From positions 1 through 64,000 of the forward strand of contig NZ_BMQU01000004.1 of NCBI RefSeq assembly GCF_014648275.1: 64,000 nt of DNA, written 5' to 3'. The translations under genes and the position numbers were made by a program. Shown one piece after another: positions 10,650 through 20,181 of the stretch (positions within the stretch are counted from its first letter, which is position 1; each line of letters begins with the position of its first letter). The DNA comes from Pseudomonas laurentiana (lineage in GTDB: Bacteria; Pseudomonadota; Gammaproteobacteria; Pseudomonadales; Pseudomonadaceae). The notes beneath the pieces were generated by a model. It did no database searches. It saw only the letters and a list, made by a program, of their open reading frames with translations, and was not told the origin of the DNA.

Positions 10650-11620
10650 TGCTCGATCCCGCGCGCAGTTACGATCTGATCGGTGATGTACATGGGTGCG
10701 CCCAAACCCTTGAACACCTGCTTGAAACCCTTGGCTACAGACGCCTGGGGGGAGTCTGGAGGCATGCGCAGCGTCAGGCGCTGTTTCTGGGCGACATTAT
10801 TGACCGTGGGCCACGGATCCGCGAGGCGCTGCACCTTGTGCATGACATGGTCGAGGCCGGCCAGGCCCGTTGCATCATGGGTAACCACGAGTTCAGTGCG
10901 CTGGGCTGGAGCACTCCAGCCTTGCCGGGCAGTGGCAAGACCTATGTGCGTGAACACACGCCGCGTCATGCCCACTTGATTGACGCGACACTGACCCAGT
11001 TCGCTCATCATCCTGCTGATTGGCACGATTTTCTCGGTTGGTTCTATGAGCTGCCGTTGTTCCTTGATGCCGGGCGTTTTCGCTTGGTTCACGCCTGTTG
11101 GGACGCCAACCTGATCGAGCCGTTGCGGCTGGAACGTCCGAACGGTTGCATCGACGAGCATTTCGTCCAGGCGTCGGCTGTGTCCGACAGCTTTGCCTCT
11201 GTCGTATGCAATCGCCTGTTGCGGGGTACCGACATGCGTCTGCCGGGCGGCTTGACCCTGACCGGTGGCGACGGCCTGACCCGAGCGTTCTTCCGTACCA
11301 AGTTCTGGGAAGAAGACCCGCAGACCTACGGCGACATCGTTTTCCAGCCCGATGCCTTGCCTGAACAGGTTGCCAGCACGCCGCTGACCCACACGCAAAA
11401 AAGTAATCTGCTGCGCTACGGTGAGGATGAGCCGATGCTCTTTGTCGGGCATTACTGGCGCAGTGGCAAGCCCGCACCGATTCGGCCTAACCTGGCTTGC
11501 CTTGACTACAGTGCGGTGCTTTACGGCAAGTTGGTGGCTTATCGGCTGGACAATGAAACCCGGCTCGATCCGCACAAGTTCGTCTGGGTCGATGTCGAGC
11601 GGCCGGAGGCCAACGTATGA
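10649..11620 (+). CDS. Metallophosphoesterase (Ser/Thr phosphatase / diadenosine tetraphosphatase-like)
   Basis: 323 residues of the calcineurin-like metallophosphoesterase superfamily. The metal-binding motifs are intact near the N-terminus: GDVHG (12-16), GDIIDRG (48-54) and GNHE (78-81); later LVHACW and GHYW supply further His ligands. This arrangement resembles PrpE/ApaH-type hydrolases of dinucleoside polyphosphates or phosphoproteins. The substrate cannot be fixed from sequence. Both ends are coupled by overlaps of 1 and 4 bp, with nadK and with the rhomboid gene. Confidence 0.88.
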   Translation: MLDPARSYDLIGDVHGCAQTLEHLLETLGYRRLGGVWRHAQRQALFLGDIIDRGPRIREALHLVHDMVEAGQARCIMGNHEFSALGWSTPALPGSGKTYVREHTPRHAHLIDATLTQFAHHPADWHDFLGWFYELPLFLDAGRFRLVHACWDANLIEPLRLERPNGCIDEHFVQASAVSDSFASVVCNRLLRGTDMRLPGGLTLTGGDGLTRAFFRTKFWEEDPQTYGDIVFQPDALPEQVASTPLTHTQKSNLLRYGEDEPMLFVGHYWRSGKPAPIRPNLACLDYSAVLYGKLVAYRLDNETRLDPHKFVWVDVERPEANV

Positions 11621-12495
11621 GCGTGGTGAATGTGGTCGAGGTGCTGCGCCTGCCGTTGAGCATCGACCTGAGTGGTTTTATCGGCTTGCTGAGGCGCCTG
11701 CAGGTACCGCACCGGGTCAGTGAGGAGGGCGGCGAGCAGGTCTTATGGGTCAGTGAGCCGCTGGCCGGCGAAGTGCTGGCGCTGTATCAGCGTTTCCCGG
11801 AAGGCAATGCCGAGTTTGCCGCCGAGCCACTGCCAAACACTGAGTCAATACGGCCCGGTGTCGTCGAGCAACTTCGCGCAAGCAAGGCCACCGCGGCGAT
11901 CTTGCTGCTGTGCCTGGTGGTGGCAGGCCTGACGGGCCTGGGTGACAACCTGTCGACCTTGAGTTGGCTGACCTTTCTCGATTTCACCGTGCATGGCGAC
12001 TACCTCTACTTCACACCGCTGGCCGAGAGCCTGGCCAAGGGGCAGTGGTGGCGCCTGGCGACACCCATGCTGGTGCATTTCGGCGTGTTGCACCTGGCCA
12101 TGAACGGCATGTGGTTCTGGGAGCTGGGCCGCCGTATCGAATGGCGCCAGGGCGCGTGGGCGATGCTTGGCCTGACGCTGCTGTTTGGCGTGGTGTCCAA
12201 CGCTGCACAGTACCAGTTCGGTGGTCCGAGCCTGTTTGGTGGATTGTCCGGGGTGCTTTACGGCCTGTTGGGTTACATCTGGTTGTATCAGTGGCTTGCC
12301 CCCAATCCGATGTATCGCATGCCGCGTGGGGTGTTGGTCATGATGCTGATCTGGCTGCTGCTGTGCTTGTCCGGCCTGATCAGCTTGCTCGGCTTCGGCC
12401 AGATCGCCAACGCCGCCCATGTCGGTGGGTTGTTGGTCGGTTGCCTGAGCGGGCTCTTGGGCGGGGCGCTGGCCCGGCGTAAACTGACGACTTGA
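11617..12495 (+). CDS. Rhomboid-family intramembrane serine protease
   Basis: 292 residues: a ~90-residue soluble N-terminal domain, then six or seven membrane helices. The catalytic dyad is visible as GLSGVLYG (Ser211) and AAHVGG (His268). WWRLATPMLVHFGVLHLAMN carries the conserved loop-1 WR and the HxxxN-type motif. The layout is that of GlpG-like rhomboids. Substrates would be membrane proteins cleaved within or near their transmembrane segment. ATGA overlap with the upstream phosphoesterase gene. Confidence 0.93.
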   Translation: MSVVNVVEVLRLPLSIDLSGFIGLLRRLQVPHRVSEEGGEQVLWVSEPLAGEVLALYQRFPEGNAEFAAEPLPNTESIRPGVVEQLRASKATAAILLLCLVVAGLTGLGDNLSTLSWLTFLDFTVHGDYLYFTPLAESLAKGQWWRLATPMLVHFGVLHLAMNGMWFWELGRRIEWRQGAWAMLGLTLLFGVVSNAAQYQFGGPSLFGGLSGVLYGLLGYIWLYQWLAPNPMYRMPRGVLVMMLIWLLLCLSGLISLLGFGQIANAAHVGGLLVGCLSGLLGGALARRKLTT

Positions 12496-12509
12496 TTTTT
12501 GGAGACGCT

Positions 12510-12770
12510 ATGTCCACTTTTTCGCAAATGATCGAAAACATCACCCCGGAAATCTACGAGAGCCTGAAACTCGCCGTAGAAATCGGTAAATGGTCCGACG
12601 GGCGCAAGCTCACTGCCGAGCAGAAGGAGCTGTCGTTGCAGGCGGTCATCGCCTGGGAAATGCAGAACCTGCCGGAAGAACAGCGTACGGGCTACATGGG
12701 CCCGCAGGAGTGCGCGTCGAAGTCGGCACCGGTGCCTAACATTCTGTTCAAGTCGGATGCGCTCCATTGA
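12510..12770 (+). CDS. DUF1315 family protein (YeaC-like)
   Basis: 86 residues: MSTFSQMIENITPEIYESLK, then LAVEIGKWSDGRKLTAEQKE, closely like E. coli YeaC/DUF1315. Small, soluble, without signal peptide. GGAGA at 12501 gives a good ribosome site for ATG 12510. It lies in the nadK-pepN run, and its stop overlaps the presumed TTG start of the DUF2797 gene. Function unknown. Confidence 0.88.
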   Translation: MSTFSQMIENITPEIYESLKLAVEIGKWSDGRKLTAEQKELSLQAVIAWEMQNLPEEQRTGYMGPQECASKSAPVPNILFKSDALH

Positions 12771-13597
12771 TCGAGCTCGGTCGCGGATCCATCAGCAAAA
12801 TGTCGGCGCGCCTCGAATCGCCTTTGGTTCAATACGCGTTTCGTCTTGGCGACAGTGAAGTACCGGTCAATCCCTTGCTGGGCACTACCGTGCGTCTTGA
12901 GTACCTGGGGGCAATCCACTGCATCCATTGTGGGCGCAAGACCAAGACCAGCTTCAGCCAGGGTTACTGTTACCCCTGCATGAGCAAGCTGGCCCAGTGC
13001 GATGTCTGCATCATGGCCCCGGAGAAGTGTCACTACGACCAGGGCACCTGCCGTGAGCCGGCGTGGGGCGAACAGTTCTGCATGACGGACCATATCGTCT
13101 ACCTGGCCAACTCGTCCGGGCTCAAGGTCGGTATTACCCGTGCCAGCCAGTTGCCGACCCGCTGGCTCGATCAGGGGGCCAGCCAGGCACTGCCGATCAT
13201 GCGTGTGGCCACCCGGCAACAGTCGGGGCTGGTCGAGGACCTGTTCCGTGCCCATGTACCGGACCGCACCAACTGGCGTGCGTTGCTCAAGGGCGATGCC
13301 GAGGCAGTGGACCTGGTTGCCGTGCGCGATCAACTGTTCGAACAGTGCGACGAAGGTCTCCAGGCGTTGCACGCACGCTTTGGTCTGCAGGCCATCCAGC
13401 CGTTGTCAGACGCTCAGCCCGTCGACATTCGCTATCCGGTCGAGGCCTACCCGAGCAAGATCGTCAGCTTCAACCTGGACAAGAATCCGGTGGCTGAAGG
13501 CACGCTGCTGGGCATCAAGGGCCAGTACCTGATCTTCGACACCGGCGTGATCAATATTCGCAAGTACACGGCCTATCAACTCGCCGTGCATCAGTAA
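12767..13597 (+). CDS. DUF2797 protein: cysteine-rich, GIY-YIG-like core
   Basis: 276 residues from a TTG start overlapping the previous stop; an ATG 11 codons inside (12800) is the alternative. Nine cysteines lie between residues 52 and 105: C52-x2-C55, C68-x2-C71, C78-x2-C81, C88, C95, C105. They suggest two zinc sites. Directly after comes IVYLA (111-113), LKVGITR (119-125), RWLDQGA and LVEDLF (Glu157), the order of elements in a GIY-YIG nuclease domain. I recall this family as DUF2797 of unknown function. It is 12 bp upstream of pepN. Confidence 0.85.
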   Translation: MIELGRGSISKMSARLESPLVQYAFRLGDSEVPVNPLLGTTVRLEYLGAIHCIHCGRKTKTSFSQGYCYPCMSKLAQCDVCIMAPEKCHYDQGTCREPAWGEQFCMTDHIVYLANSSGLKVGITRASQLPTRWLDQGASQALPIMRVATRQQSGLVEDLFRAHVPDRTNWRALLKGDAEAVDLVAVRDQLFEQCDEGLQALHARFGLQAIQPLSDAQPVDIRYPVEAYPSKIVSFNLDKNPVAEGTLLGIKGQYLIFDTGVINIRKYTAYQLAVHQ

Positions 13598-13609
13598 AAG
13601 GATCGCCAC

Positions 13610-16267
13610 ATGCGTACCGAACAGCCGCAAGTGATTTACCTCAAGGACTATCAGGCCCCCGAGTACCTGATCGACGAGACCCACCTGACCTTCGAGTTGT
13701 TCGAGGACCACACACTGGTCCACGCGCAGTTGGTCATGCGCCGCAACCCGGCGCGCGGGGCTGGCTTGCCACCGTTGGCGCTGGATGGCCAGCAACTGGA
13801 ACTGCTGTCGGTACAGCTCGACGACCGCGAACTGAGCGCTACCGAGTATGAGCTGAGCGATAGCCACCTGAGCCTGCAACCAACGGCCGCCCGCTTCACC
13901 CTCGACACCACGGTCAAGATCCATCCGGAAAGCAACACTGCGCTGGAAGGCCTGTACAAATCGAGTGGCATGTTCTGCACCCAGTGCGAAGCCGAGGGCT
14001 TTCGCAAGATCACCTATTACCTCGACCGTCCGGATGTGATGAGTAAATTCACCACCACGGTGATTGCCGAGCAGCATCGTTACCCGGTGCTGTTGTCCAA
14101 CGGTAATCCGGTCGGCACCGGGCCTGGCGAAGACGGCCGGCATTGGGCGACCTGGGAAGACCCGTTCATGAAGCCGGCCTACCTGTTTGCGCTGGTAGCG
14201 GGCGACCTGTGGTGTGTCGAAGATACCTTCACCCGCCAGTCGGGGCGTGACGTGACCCTGCGCATTTATGTCGAGCCGGAAAACATCGACAAGTGCCAGC
14301 ACGCCATGACCAGCCTGAAGAAGTCCATGCGCTGGGACGAAGAGGTCTATGGGCGTGAGTACGACCTGGACATCTTCATGATTGTTGCGGTCAACGACTT
14401 CAACATGGGCGCCATGGAAAACAAGGGTCTGAACATCTTCAACTCCAGCTGCGTGCTGGCTCGCGCCGAAACCGCTACCGACGCTGCGCACCAGCGTGTC
14501 GAGGCGGTGGTTGCCCACGAATACTTCCACAACTGGTCGGGTAACCGCGTGACCTGCCGCGACTGGTTCCAGCTGTCGCTCAAGGAAGGCTTTACCGTGT
14601 TCCGCGATGCCGAGTTCTCGGCCGACATGAACTCGCGGACGGTCAAGCGTATCGAAGACGTGGCCTACCTGCGTACCCACCAGTTTGCCGAAGATGCCGG
14701 TCCAATGGCCCATGCCGTACGCCCGGACAGCTTCATCGAGATTTCCAACTTCTACACCCTGACCGTGTATGAGAAGGGGTCGGAAGTGGTGCGGATGGTG
14801 CGCACCCTGTTGGGGGCTGAAGGCTTCCGCAAGGGCAGTGACCTGTACTTCGAGCGCCATGATGGCCAGGCGGTAACCTGCGATGACTTCATCAAGGCCA
14901 TGGAAGATGCCAACGGTGTCGACCTGAGCCAGTTCAAGCGCTGGTACAGCCAGGCCGGGACGCCACGCCTGGCGGTCAGCGATGCCTATGACAGCGCCGC
15001 GCAGACCTACAGCCTGACCTTCCGGCAGAGTTATCCACAAACTCCGGACAAACAGGAAAAGCAGCCTTTCGTCATCCCGGTAGAACTGGGCCTGCTCGAT
15101 GCGCAGGGCAACGACGTGCCACTGCGTCTGCTCGGTGAGGCGGCCGCCGAAGGCACCAGCCGCGTGCTGTCGGTGACCGAGGCTGAACAAACCTTCACCT
15201 TTGTCGATGTTGCGGCCAAGCCACTGCCTTCACTGCTGCGCGGCTTCAGTGCACCGGTCAAGCTGAGCTTCCCGTATGACCGCGACCAACTGATGTTCCT
15301 GATGCAGCATGACAGCGACGGCTTCAACCGTTGGGAAGCAGGCCAGCAACTGTCGGTGCAGGTCCTGCAAGAACTGATCGAGCAGTACAAGCGGGGCGCG
15401 GAGCTGGTGCTGGACCCGCGTCTGGTCACGGCACTGGGCAGCGTCCTGAGCAATGATCAACTGGATCAGGCGATGGTCGCTGAAATGCTTTCGTTGCCGA
15501 GTGAGGCCTACCTCACTGAAATCAGTGAAGTGGCGGATGTCGACGCGATCCATACGGCCCGCGAGTTCGCCCGCAAACAATTGTCCGAGCAGTTGTTCGA
15601 CGCATTGTGGGCCCGTTACCAGGCCAATCGCGCGGTGTCGCGCAACACCGCGTATGTTGCCGAAGCCGAGCATTTTGCCCGTCGCAGCCTGCAGAACATC
15701 GTGCTCTCGTACCTGATGCTCAGTGGCAAACCACAGGTACTGGAAGCGACCCTGGAGCAGTTCGACGCGTGTGACAACATGACCGAGCGCCTGACCGCGC
15801 TGGCCGTGCTGGTCAACTCGTCGTTCGAGGCCGAACGGGCCAAGGCGCTGGAGACCTTCGCCGAACACTTCAAGGACAATCCGTTGGTGATGGACCAGTG
15901 GTTCAGTGTCCAGGCTGCGAGTACCTTGCCGGGCGGTTTGGCACGGGTTAAAGCATTGATGCAGCATCCGGCCTTCACCATGAAGAATCCGAACAAGGTG
16001 CGTGCCCTGATTGGCGCTTTTGCCGGGCAGAACCTGGTTAACTTCCATGCGGCAGACGGTTCTGGCTATCGCTTCCTGGCGGACCTGGTGATTGAGCTCA
16101 ATGCGCTGAATCCACAGATCGCCTCGCGGCAACTGGCACCGCTGACCCGCTGGCGCAAGTACGACGCTGCGCGTCAGGCGCTGATGAAGGGTGAGCTGGA
16201 GCGCATTCTCGCGTCTGGTGCGCTGTCCAGTGATGTCTATGAGGTGGTCAGCAAAAGCCTCGCTTGA
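13610..16267 (+). CDS. pepN: Aminopeptidase N
   Basis: 885 residues, a little longer than E. coli PepN (870). It is a cytoplasmic M1-family zinc metallopeptidase that removes N-terminal residues from peptides. GAMEN (267-271) is the exopeptidase motif. The zinc site is HEYFH (His303, His307) plus Glu326 in KEGFTVFRD. ATG 13610 is preceded by AAGGAT. It ends the gene run begun by nadK; after it come a short hexamer repeat and a REP pair. Confidence 0.97.
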   Translation: MRTEQPQVIYLKDYQAPEYLIDETHLTFELFEDHTLVHAQLVMRRNPARGAGLPPLALDGQQLELLSVQLDDRELSATEYELSDSHLSLQPTAARFTLDTTVKIHPESNTALEGLYKSSGMFCTQCEAEGFRKITYYLDRPDVMSKFTTTVIAEQHRYPVLLSNGNPVGTGPGEDGRHWATWEDPFMKPAYLFALVAGDLWCVEDTFTRQSGRDVTLRIYVEPENIDKCQHAMTSLKKSMRWDEEVYGREYDLDIFMIVAVNDFNMGAMENKGLNIFNSSCVLARAETATDAAHQRVEAVVAHEYFHNWSGNRVTCRDWFQLSLKEGFTVFRDAEFSADMNSRTVKRIEDVAYLRTHQFAEDAGPMAHAVRPDSFIEISNFYTLTVYEKGSEVVRMVRTLLGAEGFRKGSDLYFERHDGQAVTCDDFIKAMEDANGVDLSQFKRWYSQAGTPRLAVSDAYDSAAQTYSLTFRQSYPQTPDKQEKQPFVIPVELGLLDAQGNDVPLRLLGEAAAEGTSRVLSVTEAEQTFTFVDVAAKPLPSLLRGFSAPVKLSFPYDRDQLMFLMQHDSDGFNRWEAGQQLSVQVLQELIEQYKRGAELVLDPRLVTALGSVLSNDQLDQAMVAEMLSLPSEAYLTEISEVADVDAIHTAREFARKQLSEQLFDALWARYQANRAVSRNTAYVAEAEHFARRSLQNIVLSYLMLSGKPQVLEATLEQFDACDNMTERLTALAVLVNSSFEAERAKALETFAEHFKDNPLVMDQWFSVQAASTLPGGLARVKALMQHPAFTMKNPNKVRALIGAFAGQNLVNFHAADGSGYRFLADLVIELNALNPQIASRQLAPLTRWRKYDAARQALMKGELERILASGALSSDVYEVVSKSLA

Positions 16268-16292
16268 CGGTTGTTTTCACACGCTTGCAGGC

Positions 16293-16393
16293 GTCAGCGT
16301 CAGCGTCAGCGTTCGCTGATGCCGTCGCCGGCAAGTCGGCTCCCACAGGGCTACACAAGGCCCTGTGAGCGTTGGCTTGCCAACGATGCAGGC
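16293..16393. repeat. Spacer with hexamer repeat and REP pair
   Basis: The 305-bp spacer between pepN and the YCF48-like gene contains three tandem GTCAGC units (16293-16310). A REP element follows (16326-16350, CGCCGGCAAGTCGGCTCCCA core), and then an opposed REP-like stem, GTTGGC-TT-GCCAAC, at 16371-16384. REP pairs in this orientation often form cruciforms or fold at the 3' end of transcripts. The remaining part to 16572 holds the promoter region of the next gene, with no clear site that I can name. Confidence 0.7.
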
Positions 16394-16572
16394 GCCACGC
16401 ACTCGTCCTCTCCGTTCCCGCGCTTAACAAAAGATAACGTCTTGTTCGTTGTCAGCCCTTTCTAAACCCCGATAGGATGGTTCTCAGCTATTGCGGGGCT
16501 CTGGAACAGGGTTTTTGGCAGTGCCCGCAAATAGATTTGACCCAAATAACAATTAAATCGGGGGAGAGATCT

Positions 16573-17637
16573 ATGGGTGAGCCCGTCATGGCGCGCACCG
16601 GGTATGGTGCAGGGCAAGGGCGCAGGGGCGCGACGGTGCTGGTTGGCAGCAGCCTTCTGGCGTTGGCCCTGGGCATGTTTGCCAATGCTATCGAGGCGGC
16701 GCAGGCGCCAGCAGCTTCTGCAACGGTCTACGCCATTGATTCCGACAAGGCTGCCCACAGTCTGCTGCTCGATGTCACCAAGGCCGGCGCGCGGCTGGTA
16801 GCGGTCGGTGACCGTGGCCACATCCTCTTTTCCGATGACCAGGGGCAGACCTGGACCCAGGCACGGGTACCTACCCGGCAGATGCTCACGGCGGTTTACT
16901 TTGTCGATGCCAGCCATGGCTGGGCGGTGGGGCATGATGCGCAGATCCTCGCCAGCAGTGACGGCGGTGCGACCTGGAGCAAGCAATTCGAAGACCTCAA
17001 GCGTGAAGCGCCTCTGCTGGATGTGTGGTTCCAGGACCCGCAGCACGGTTTTGCCGTTGGGGCTTACGGGGCCTTGCTTGAAACCGTTGATGGTGGCGCA
17101 GCCTGGCAGGAGGTCAGTGACCGCCTGGACAACGAAGATCAACTGCACCTCAATGGTATCGCGGCGGTGAAAGATGCAGGCCTGTTTATCGTCGGTGAGC
17201 AGGGCGTGATGTTCCGTTCAGCCGACGCTGGGCAAACCTGGAACCGGGTGGAAAGCCCCTATCAAGGGTCGTTGTTCGGTGTGGTCGGTACGGCGCAACC
17301 GCGCACGCTGCTGGCTTATGGTTTGCGCGGCAATCTGTTTCGCTCTACCGACTTTGGCGACACCTGGCAAACCATCCCCCTGCAGGCCGAACGCGGTCAG
17401 CTTGAGTTTGGCTTGTCCAGCGCGACGCTGCTGGATGATGGCAGCCTGGTACTGGTCGGTAATGGCGGCAGCGTTCTGCGCAGCACTGACGATGGTGCAC
17501 GCTTCAGTGTCTATAACCGGACCGATCGTATCGCGCTGGCGGCTGCCAGCGCACTCACGGATGGCAAGCTGATTCTGGTCGGCCAGGGTGGCGTGCATAT
17601 CGCTGCATCCTCTGGCGCCGAGGGGGTACAACCATGA
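16573..17637 (+). CDS. YCF48/HCF136-like beta-propeller protein, exported
   Basis: 354 residues. A signal peptide is visible at the N-terminus (hydrophobic GATVLVGSSLLALALGMF, then IEAAQA). The mature part has repeated Asp-box elements such as SDDQGQTWTQ, SSDGGATWSK, SADAGQTWNR, STDFGDTWQT and STDDGARF, the pattern of YCF48 / photosystem II stability-factor-like propellers. ATG 16573 follows GGGGAGAG; ATG 16588 is an alternative. In Pseudomonas such proteins pair with an MMPL exporter, as here (4-bp overlap). It is probably a periplasmic partner of that exporter. Confidence 0.88.
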   Translation: MGEPVMARTGYGAGQGRRGATVLVGSSLLALALGMFANAIEAAQAPAASATVYAIDSDKAAHSLLLDVTKAGARLVAVGDRGHILFSDDQGQTWTQARVPTRQMLTAVYFVDASHGWAVGHDAQILASSDGGATWSKQFEDLKREAPLLDVWFQDPQHGFAVGAYGALLETVDGGAAWQEVSDRLDNEDQLHLNGIAAVKDAGLFIVGEQGVMFRSADAGQTWNRVESPYQGSLFGVVGTAQPRTLLAYGLRGNLFRSTDFGDTWQTIPLQAERGQLEFGLSSATLLDDGSLVLVGNGGSVLRSTDDGARFSVYNRTDRIALAAASALTDGKLILVGQGGVHIAASSGAEGVQP

Positions 17638-20033
17638 CCAGTCGTGAATCGTTTGGCATGAACCAGCACCACAAGGACAAGGCGTCAGTGCTTGAGCGCC
17701 TGATTTTCAACAATCGCCCCGCGGTCATCTTCATCTGCCTGGTCGTCAGCCTGTTCCTGTTCTGGCAGGCCACCTTGATCCGCCCCTCGACCAGCTTCGA
17801 GAAGATGATCCCGCTTGAGCATCCGTTCATCGAGAAAATGCTCGAACACCGTAACGACCTGGCCAACCTTGGCAATACGGTGCGGATCTCGGTGGAAGCA
17901 GTCGATGGCGATATCTTCGACAAGCAGTACATGGAAACCCTGCGGCAGATCCATGATGAGGTGTTCTACATTCCCGGTGTCGACCGTTCTGCGCTCAAGT
18001 CATTGTGGAGCCCGAACATTCGCTGGACCGAGGTGACCGAAGAGGGCTTTGCCGGTGGCGAGGTCATTCCGAAGACCTACGATGGCTCCGCCGACAGCCT
18101 GGATGAACTGCGCAGCAACGTGCTCAAGTCTGGGCAGATCGGCCGCCTGGTGGCCAACAACTTCAAATCCAGCATTGTCGATGTACCGCTGCTGGAGTCT
18201 TACCCCGACCCACAGGACCAGGGTAAACAGATCAAGCTGGATTACCAGCAGTTCTCCCATCAGCTGGAAGAGAAGATCCGCGACAAGTTCCAGGCGCAGA
18301 ACCCCAATGTCAAAATCCATATCGTCGGTTTCGCCAAGAAAGTGGGTGACCTGATCGATGGCCTGATGATGGTGGCGATGTTCTTCGGTGTCGCCCTGCT
18401 CATTACCTGGGTGCTGCTGTACTGGTTTACCTGGTGTATCCGCAGCACCATCGCCGTATTGATCACCACCTTGGTGGCGGTGGTCTGGCAACTGGGCCTG
18501 ATGCACGCGGTGGGGTTCGGCCTGGACCCATACTCGATGCTGGTGCCGTTTCTGATCTTCGCCATCGGCATTTCCCATGGGGTGCAGAAGATCAACGGTA
18601 TCGCCTTGCAGTCCAGCGATGCCGACAACGCCCTGATCGCGGCGCGACGAACCTTCCGCCAACTGTTCTTGCCGGGGATGATCGCCATCCTGGCCGACGC
18701 GGTGGGTTTCATCACCCTGCTGATCATCGATATCGGGGTGATCCGCGAGTTGGCCATTGGTGCTTCCATCGGTGTTGCAGTCATCGTCTTTACCAACCTG
18801 ATCCTGCTGCCGGTGGCGATTTCCTACGTTGGCATCAGCAAGAAGGCTATCGAGCGCAGCAAGCGCGATGCCACGCGTGAGCACCCGTTCTGGCGGCTGC
18901 TGTCCGGCTTCGCCAGCGCCAAGGTAGCGCCTGTGTCAGTGGTGCTGGCCCTGTTCGCTTTCGGTGGTGGTCTCTGGTACAGCCAGAACCTGAAGATCGG
19001 TGACCTCGACCAAGGCGCACCTGAACTGCGCCCCGACTCACGCTACAACCTGGACAACCGCTTCATCATCAGCAATTACTCGACCAGCTCCGATGTGCTG
19101 GTGATCATGGTCAAGACACCGTCCGAAGGCTGTTCGGTCTATTCGACCATGGCGCCGATCGACGAGCTGATGTGGACGATGGAAAACACCCCGGGCGTGC
19201 AGTCGGCGATCTCGCTGGTGACCGTGTCCAAACAGGTCATCAAGGGCATGAACGAGGGCAACCTGAAATGGGAAACCCTGTCGCGTAACCCGGATGTGCT
19301 GAACAGTTCGATCTCCCGTGCCGACGGTCTCTACAACAGCGACTGTTCGCTGGCACCGGTGCTGGTGTTCCTCAACGACCACAAGGCTGAAACCCTGGAG
19401 CGTGTGGTCACGGCAGCCAAGGCCTTCGCTGCGGAACACAACAAGGACGGCCTGGAGTTCCTGCTGGCGGCGGGCAATGCCGGGATCGAGGCCGCGACCA
19501 ATGACGTGATCAAGTCGGCCGAGCTGACCATCCTGATCCTGGTGTACATCTGTGTGGCCGTGATGTGCATGATCACCTTCCGCTCCTTTGCCGCGACCTT
19601 GTGCATTGTCCTGCCGCTGGTACTGACCTCGGTGTTGGGCAATGCGCTGATGGCCTTCATGGGTATCGGGGTGAAGGTGGCAACCCTGCCCGTGGTGGCG
19701 CTGGGTGTGGGTATCGGGGTGGACTATGGCATTTACATCTACAGCCGCCTGGAGAGCTTCTTGCGCGCCGGGTTGCCGCTGCAAGAAGCCTACTATCAAA
19801 CCCTCAAGTCCACCGGCAAGGCGGTGTTGTTCACCGGCTTGTGCCTGGCCATCGGCGTCGCGACCTGGATCTTCTCGGCGATCAAGTTCCAGGCCGACAT
19901 GGGCTTGATGCTGACCTTCATGTTGCTTTGGAACATGTTCGGTGCGTTGTGGTTGTTGCCGGCACTGGCACGTTTCCTGATCAAGCCGGAGAAACTGGCG
20001 GGCAAGGAGGGTGGGTCGATTTTCGCCCATTGA
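17634..20033 (+). CDS. MMPL/RND-superfamily exporter
   Basis: 799 residues with about 12 membrane helices in the RND arrangement: one helix (~28-48), a large periplasmic loop, five helices, then the same again. Signatures include FLIFAIGISHGVQ and PVVALGVGIGVDYGIYIY, the Asp-containing sterol-sensing/MMPL-like segment. Such proteins export hydrophobic or lipidic compounds. Translation is coupled to the YCF48-like protein. The DUF1302 and DUF1329 genes that often precede this pair are absent here. Substrate unknown. Confidence 0.9.
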   Translation: MTSRESFGMNQHHKDKASVLERLIFNNRPAVIFICLVVSLFLFWQATLIRPSTSFEKMIPLEHPFIEKMLEHRNDLANLGNTVRISVEAVDGDIFDKQYMETLRQIHDEVFYIPGVDRSALKSLWSPNIRWTEVTEEGFAGGEVIPKTYDGSADSLDELRSNVLKSGQIGRLVANNFKSSIVDVPLLESYPDPQDQGKQIKLDYQQFSHQLEEKIRDKFQAQNPNVKIHIVGFAKKVGDLIDGLMMVAMFFGVALLITWVLLYWFTWCIRSTIAVLITTLVAVVWQLGLMHAVGFGLDPYSMLVPFLIFAIGISHGVQKINGIALQSSDADNALIAARRTFRQLFLPGMIAILADAVGFITLLIIDIGVIRELAIGASIGVAVIVFTNLILLPVAISYVGISKKAIERSKRDATREHPFWRLLSGFASAKVAPVSVVLALFAFGGGLWYSQNLKIGDLDQGAPELRPDSRYNLDNRFIISNYSTSSDVLVIMVKTPSEGCSVYSTMAPIDELMWTMENTPGVQSAISLVTVSKQVIKGMNEGNLKWETLSRNPDVLNSSISRADGLYNSDCSLAPVLVFLNDHKAETLERVVTAAKAFAAEHNKDGLEFLLAAGNAGIEAATNDVIKSAELTILILVYICVAVMCMITFRSFAATLCIVLPLVLTSVLGNALMAFMGIGVKVATLPVVALGVGIGVDYGIYIYSRLESFLRAGLPLQEAYYQTLKSTGKAVLFTGLCLAIGVATWIFSAIKFQADMGLMLTFMLLWNMFGALWLLPALARFLIKPEKLAGKEGGSIFAH

Positions 20034-20052
20034 TCGCCCGGTTGAGCGCATC

Positions 20053-20127
20053 GCCGGCAATCCCGGCTCCTTCGGGGGCTGGCGTTGCCGGCAATCCCGG
20101 CTCCTTCGGGGGCTGGCGTTGCCGGCG
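20053..20127. repeat. Tandem 34-bp REP-derived repeat
   Basis: Two identical 34-bp units (20053-20086 and 20087-20120), each beginning GCCGGCAATCCCGGCTCCTT, followed by a third partial copy. Each unit contains its own stem (GCCGG...CCGGC). The array begins 20 bp after the MMPL stop and ends about 55 bp before the DUF5629 start. Confidence 0.85.
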
Positions 20128-20181
20128 ATGTCGTTTGCATTGGAGTATCATTGTGCTTTTCCGCAAGATGATGCCGCGCTC

